Source: an uncultured Flavobacterium sp. (GTDB lineage Bacteria > Bacteroidota > Bacteroidia > Flavobacteriales > Flavobacteriaceae). Taken from it: a DNA stretch of 23,825 nucleotides. The notes below the pieces were generated by a model. That model made no database searches. It was not told where the DNA came from and was given only the letters and a program-made list of their open reading frames with translations. How positions within the stretch are numbered: the stretch's first letter is position 1; each line of letters starts with the position of its first letter. The translations under genes were made by a program, and so were the position numbers. The stretch is from NCBI RefSeq assembly GCF_937967675.1, contig NZ_CALBSN010000010.1:1-23825 (forward strand). The letters are read 5' to 3'. Of the stretch, positions 22,066 to 23,825 are shown in pieces.

Positions 22066-23825
22066 TTATCTATTAATATATAAATATCCTGAACGCTCTT
22101 TATGTTTTCCTTGATTATTCACATATTTCACTATGTAAAAATAAGTACCAACAGGTAATTCAGATGCTTGATTGATGGTTACTCTTCCTTCAGAAATACC
22201 TCTAAAGTACTTTTGATTTTGACCGTATCCCTTAGTTTCATATACTAATACTCCCCATCTGTTATAAATTTCAACAGAATTATTTGGATACAATTCAATG
22301 TTTCGAATAACAAAAACATCATTATCACCATCTCCATTAGGTGTTACTAAATTAAAAATTTCTAACTCATCCTCAGATACTGAATGATTATTAACTTCTA
22401 AATAATCTGGAATACCATTTCCATTTGCATCATTTGGACTATTTGGATTGTTTCCAATTTCCTCACCATTTGTTAAACCATCACCATCACAATCACCATC
22501 TAAGAACTCTTGAGATTGTGGCAAAGTTATATTTTCCTCAACAGATTCACATGGATTTAGAGGATCTGTTCCGTCAATGACTTCTTGACCATTAGTCACT
22601 CCGTCACCATCACAATCTGCATCTAACCAAAGACCACCTTGTGATAACAGTACATGATTAATTTGATAATCACATGAATCTGTAGGATTTGTTCCATCAA
22701 TAACCTCTTGTCCATTAGTTACACCATCACCATCGCAATCTCCCTGTAACCAAGTTAAAGTTGGAGTTGTATCTTGATTTGCGGCTACTAAATCACAAGG
22801 ATTAGATGGATTAGTTCCGTCTAGAGCTTCCTGTCCATTAGTTACACCATCTCCATCACAATCATTAATTGGAAAGTCTAAACAACTACCTATTACAATT
22901 GCAACTGTTGCAACATCACAATTTGTTGGATTTAGTATCTCACATATTTGATATTGAATTAAATAACTTCCTGCTGGCGTTCCTGCAGGAATAAAAATAG
23001 AACCATTAACATCAATAGTTAATCCTGAGATACCATCATTATCAAGCAAAGTAATAGTTATTTCACTATCTAAAACAGGCAAACCATTTAAAGTGTCATT
23101 CAAAGTAATATCACCTGCAATTCCTCCAACAACCCCATTAAATAAAGTAGATGAATAATCATCATTAACAGCGTTGATAACTGGTGGTACTACGGTAACC
23201 AAGGTATTTGCTGTATCACAATTCGTTGGATTTAATACCTCACAAATTGAATACGTAACTGTATACGTTCCCGCTGGTGTACCTGGTGCTACGGTAATTG
23301 TACCGCTTGCATTTAATGTTAAGCCTGTTGGAACCGTTACTCCTGTTAAGGTAACCTCTGATGGATTGACTACTGCTCCATTTAAAGTATCATTTGTTAA
23401 GACAGAAGCAGTTGTTGCGCCTGTGTAACCATTGATTGGACCATAAGCATCTGCTACTGCATCTATTGGTGCTGCAGTAACTGTTACTACTGCATTTGCT
23501 GTATCACAATTCGTTGGATTTAATACCTCACAAATTGAATACGTAACTGTATACGTTCCCGCTGGTGTACCTGGTGCTACGGTAATTGTACCGCTTGCAT
23601 TTAATGTTAAGCCTGTTGGAACCGTTACTCCTGTTAAGGTAACCTCTGATGGATTGACTACTGCTCCATTTAAAGTATCATTTGTTAAGACAGAAGCAGT
23701 TGTTGCGCCTGTGTAACCATTGATTGGACCATAAGCATCTGCTACTGCACACAAACCATTATTTACAGTTACACTAGAACCTGTTGCTGTACAAGTATTA
23801 TCTGTTGTTGAACGAACACGTAAAG
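22066..23825 (-). CDS. Partial T9SS type B surface adhesin with Ig-like and calcium-binding repeats
   Basis: The C-terminal 586 or so codons of a large surface protein; the frame stays open to the right edge (before the LCAVADAYGP repeat it reads ATGSSVTVNNG). It has, in order, two identical 96-residue repeats (AVADAYGPINGYTGATTASV...), a third diverged repeat (AVNDDYSSTLFNG...), and four DxDGDG-type calcium-binding repeats (DCDGDGVTNGQEALDGTNP and variants). It ends in a gliding-motility-associated C-terminal domain (LVTPNGDGDNDVFVIRNIE, then VEIYNRWGVLVYETKGYG, then LPVGTYFYIVKY), the type B sorting signal of T9SS. The neighbouring SprF and OmpA-like genes are its likely export and anchoring partners. 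It probably acts in adhesion or gliding. Confidence 0.9.
   Translation of the reverse strand, partial: LRVRSTTDNTCTATGSSVTVNNGLCAVADAYGPINGYTGATTASVLTNDTLNGAVVNPSEVTLTGVTVPTGLTLNASGTITVAPGTPAGTYTVTYSICEVLNPTNCDTANAVVTVTAAPIDAVADAYGPINGYTGATTASVLTNDTLNGAVVNPSEVTLTGVTVPTGLTLNASGTITVAPGTPAGTYTVTYSICEVLNPTNCDTANTLVTVVPPVINAVNDDYSSTLFNGVVGGIAGDITLNDTLNGLPVLDSEITITLLDNDGISGLTIDVNGSIFIPAGTPAGSYLIQYQICEILNPTNCDVATVAIVIGSCLDFPINDCDGDGVTNGQEALDGTNPSNPCDLVAANQDTTPTLTWLQGDCDGDGVTNGQEVIDGTNPTDSCDYQINHVLLSQGGLWLDADCDGDGVTNGQEVIDGTDPLNPCESVEENITLPQSQEFLDGDCDGDGLTNGEEIGNNPNSPNDANGNGIPDYLEVNNHSVSEDELEIFNLVTPNGDGDNDVFVIRNIELYPNNSVEIYNRWGVLVYETKGYGQNQKYFRGISEGRVTINQASELPVGTYFYIVKYVNNQGKHKERSGYLYINR
23206..23749. 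repeat. Identical tandem DNA repeat in adhesin gene (period 288 bp)
   Basis: By eye, 23206-23461 and 23494-23749 are identical over 256 bases, separated by 32 bp of linker; the period of 288 bp equals 96 codons. A more diverged unit lies at about 22905-23175. Exact identity at DNA level shows recent duplication or gene conversion; more copies may lie beyond the edge. Confidence 0.9.

Noticed and set aside
1..23825. CRISPR arrays, insertion sequences or transposase genes
   Set aside because: Looked for regularly spaced short repeats and transposase motifs; only the adhesin coding repeats and the paired operators were found.

Overview
The window looks like Bacteroidota, most likely a Flavobacterium or close relative. 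It is AT-rich, genes rarely show a Shine-Dalgarno sequence, and TAnnTTTG-type -7 elements precede a tRNA and a chromosomal gene. It also carries an RteC protein, a MauE/DoxX protein, a PorP/SprF protein and a type IX secretion (T9SS) type B sorting domain, all typical of the phylum.

Positions 1 to about 17500 look like an integrated mobile island whose right end lies at a tRNA-Ser(UGA) gene (17505-17592). A tyrosine integrase (15998-17245) sits beside the 3' end of the tRNA. An RteC-type regulator (133-981) and the start of a probable helix-turn-helix excisionase (1-42) mark the left side; the element runs on beyond the window. Cargo from left to right: a Kiwa anti-phage pair (kwaB, kwaA, 1146-2640); an uncharacterised membrane/CxxC-peptide/GYF_2 trio (2853-4446); an OLD-type ATPase/TOPRIM protein followed by a protein with a possible nuclease-like motif (4697-7366), probably a second defence module; a five-gene cassette (7807-11623) with two paralogous secreted Cys-rich peptides, a propeller-like protein, a MauE/DoxX membrane protein and an outer-membrane barrel; and a signalling block (11991-16003) with a NarL/LuxR-type response regulator, a LytTR regulator with a degenerate receiver, a 52-aa lipoprotein and a TPR histidine kinase.

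The most interesting signal is regulatory. A roughly 33-bp element made of two direct copies of TACGGTGTTTT exactly 22 bp apart occurs three times (4505-4537, 7505-7537, 11831-11863), each time upstream of a minus-strand island transcription unit: the GYF_2/CxxC genes, the OLD pair and the peptide operon. Direct repeats two helical turns apart are the classical LytTR-site architecture, and a LytTR gene lies about 0.9 kb from the third copy. I infer a peptide-and-sensor circuit that may co-regulate peptide export and defence genes.

From about 17600 rightwards the sequence looks chromosomal: a roughly 580-bp gene-free stretch, a DUF6642-like gene, ytxJ, and a T9SS-linked adhesin, PorP/SprF and OmpA-family operon. 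The adhesin is cut by the right edge.
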